Shown piece after piece: positions 5,647 through 6,750 of a stretch of 6,750 bases of DNA. The notes below the pieces were generated by a model, which had not been told where the DNA came from, made no database searches, and worked only from the letters and a program-made list of their open reading frames with translations. Position 1 is the first letter of the stretch. Every line of letters starts with the position of its first letter. Where the stretch lies: assembly GCA_947381255.1 (NCBI GenBank), contig CANCUC010000047.1, positions 1-6,750 on the forward strand, written 5' to 3'. Made by a program: the position numbers and the translations under genes. This stretch comes from Actinomycetota bacterium. Its GTDB lineage: Bacteria > Actinomycetota > Actinomycetes > Nanopelagicales > Nanopelagicaceae.

Positions 5647-6750
5647 CTATCCTCTTCTCTCTTCCCGTTCCCTCACCTTAATGGAAACCTCAACTGGGCT
5701 ACCCTCAAATCCAAATTCTTCACGCAGACGTCGCTCAATAAATCGACGATAGCTCGGTTCAACCCACTCACTCGAAAAGACCACGAATTTAGGTGGAGCA
5801 ATGGTTGCCTGTGTTGCAAAACGAATCTTTGGCTGCTTTCCGCCGCGAACCGGCGGTGGAGTTGCTGCAACAAGTGCGCCAAGGAATGCGTTGAGTTTGG
5901 ATGTTGGGATTCGCTTCTCCCAACTTCGCAAAGCTGTTCGTAGCGCTGGAGCCAAGCGATCTCGGTGCCAACCAGTCTTTGCAGAGAGGTTTACGCGTTG
6001 CGCCCATGGATAACGTTCAAGATTTCTCTCGAGTTCCTTATCAAGCTGTTCGCGACGTTCATCATCAACGACATCCCACTTATTCATTACAAGAACCATG
6101 GCGCGACCTGCCTCTTCGGCCATCGTGACAATTCGCAAATCTTGTTCAGTCAAGGGAAGCGATGCATCAATGACGATTACTGCAACTTCAGCACGATCCA
6201 GCGCAGCGGCGGTTCTCAGGCTTGCGTAGTAATCAGTACCACTGTCGTGGATCGCTCTCTTTCGGATACCGGCGGTATCAATGAAGCGCCAGGTATCTCC
6301 CCCAAGTTCGATGAGCTCATCGACAGGATCGCGGGTAGTGCCAGCAACATCATCAACGAGAACGCGAGATTCTCCGGCAAGAGCATTGAGCAAGCTGGAT
6401 TTTCCAACATTTGGTCTTCCAACAATTGCAATTCTTCGGAAACCGTCATCTGGAAGTTCTGATCCGACTTCTGGAAGTTCATTTACCAACAAATCCAGAA
6501 GGTCACCAGATCCACGACCATGAAGCGCTGAAACGAAATGCGGCTCACCAAGTCCAAGATTCCACAGCGCATGAGCGTTCTGCTCTTCGTTAACGCCATC
6601 AACTTTATTCGCGACCAGAATCGTCTTCTTCTTTGATTTGCGGAGCAGAGTGAGCAAGGACGAATCTTCGTCAAGGGCACCAACCTGCGCATCGACAACG
6701 AACAAGACGACATCAGCTTCAGCGATTGCGAGCTCGGCCCCGGCAGTGAT
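5647..6750 (-). CDS. der: Ribosome-associated GTPase Der (EngA), N-terminus beyond window edge
   Basis: Essential GTPase with two tandem G domains and a C-terminal KH-like domain, acting in 50S ribosomal subunit assembly. The frame is open to the right edge, giving 367 residues; about 80 N-terminal residues with the first P-loop are missing. Numbering from the edge, the first G domain shows ADVVLFVVDA, NKVD (48-51) and the SALHGRG segment. The second shows GRPNVGKSS (111-119), GTTRDPVDE, DTAG (158-161), NKWD (223-226) and SAK (256-258). The KH-like part contains PTSKLNAFLGALV, PKIRFATQAT and PPKFVVFSS, then FIERRLREEFGFEGSPVEV and a basic/acidic tail REREERRG. All visible GTPase motifs are intact. 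A TTG codon at 6705 is only an internal codon of the open frame, not the start. The stop abuts the lipid synthase ATG, suggesting cotranscription. Confidence 0.97.
   Translation of the reverse strand: MTAGAELAIAEADVVLFVVDAQVGALDEDSSLLTLLRKSKKKTILVANKVDGVNEEQNAHALWNLGLGEPHFVSALHGRGSGDLLDLLVNELPEVGSELPDDGFRRIAIVGRPNVGKSSLLNALAGESRVLVDDVAGTTRDPVDELIELGGDTWRFIDTAGIRKRAIHDSGTDYYASLRTAAALDRAEVAVIVIDASLPLTEQDLRIVTMAEEAGRAMVLVMNKWDVVDDERREQLDKELERNLERYPWAQRVNLSAKTGWHRDRLAPALRTALRSWEKRIPTSKLNAFLGALVAATPPPVRGGKQPKIRFATQATIAPPKFVVFSSEWVEPSYRRFIERRLREEFGFEGSPVEVSIKVREREERRG

Noticed and set aside
5965..6462. A 165-codon plus-strand open frame
   Set aside because: It lies fully antisense to der, whose GTPase motifs are unmistakable, and its translation shows no recognisable domain or ribosome site.
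6483..6713. Minus-strand frame near the right edge in another phase
   Set aside because: Overlaps der out of frame; der in the neighbouring phase is clearly the coding one.

Overview
The window looks like a piece of an actinobacterial chromosome of moderate GC content (my rough impression is a little under 50%). It carries eight protein genes, all on the minus strand and tightly packed. I see no RNA genes, mobile elements, CRISPR arrays or long repeats. The strongest clue to the organism is gene order: a PgsA2-like lipid synthase, gcvH, a GarA/OdhI FHA protein, an FtsR-type MerR regulator, a DUF151/BFN protein, a second MerR regulator and gcvP. This matches, from memory, the Mycobacterium tuberculosis block Rv1822 ... 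Rv1826 (gcvH), Rv1827 (garA), Rv1828, Rv1829, Rv1830 and Rv1832 (gcvB/gcvP). Moderate GC with very short gaps suggests a streamlined, low-GC actinobacterium, for example a freshwater acI/Nanopelagicales type. That placement is inference.

In transcription order (right to left): der (5647-6750, N-terminus beyond the right edge) encodes the double-GTPase ribosome assembly factor. Its stop codon directly abuts the start of a CDP-alcohol phosphatidyltransferase (5077-5646), which overlaps gcvH (4707-5084) by 8 bases. An 83-base gap with a possible promoter and a small inverted repeat precedes garA (4162-4623). The garA stop shares a base with the ftsR start (3449-4162), and 8 bases later comes the DUF151/BFN gene (2973-3440). 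A 128-base leader with an AT-rich box and two mutually exclusive hairpins precedes the second MerR gene (2341-2844). A 49-base gap then leads to gcvP (1-2291), which starts at GTG and runs off the left edge.

Functionally, GcvP and GcvH are the decarboxylase and lipoyl carrier of the glycine cleavage system; gcvT and lpd are not in this window. GarA homologues couple Ser/Thr kinase signalling to 2-oxoglutarate and glutamate metabolism. The two MerR proteins belong to actinobacterial lineages linked to cell division and growth control. The block therefore combines one-carbon/glycine metabolism, central nitrogen-carbon control, envelope lipid synthesis and division regulation. None of the proteins is new as a family. 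The points most worth checking are the noncoding leaders (a hairpin that would bury the gcvP ribosome binding site, and the leader of the second MerR gene), the altered phospho-acceptor motif of the GarA homologue, and the unexplained conservation of this gene set.
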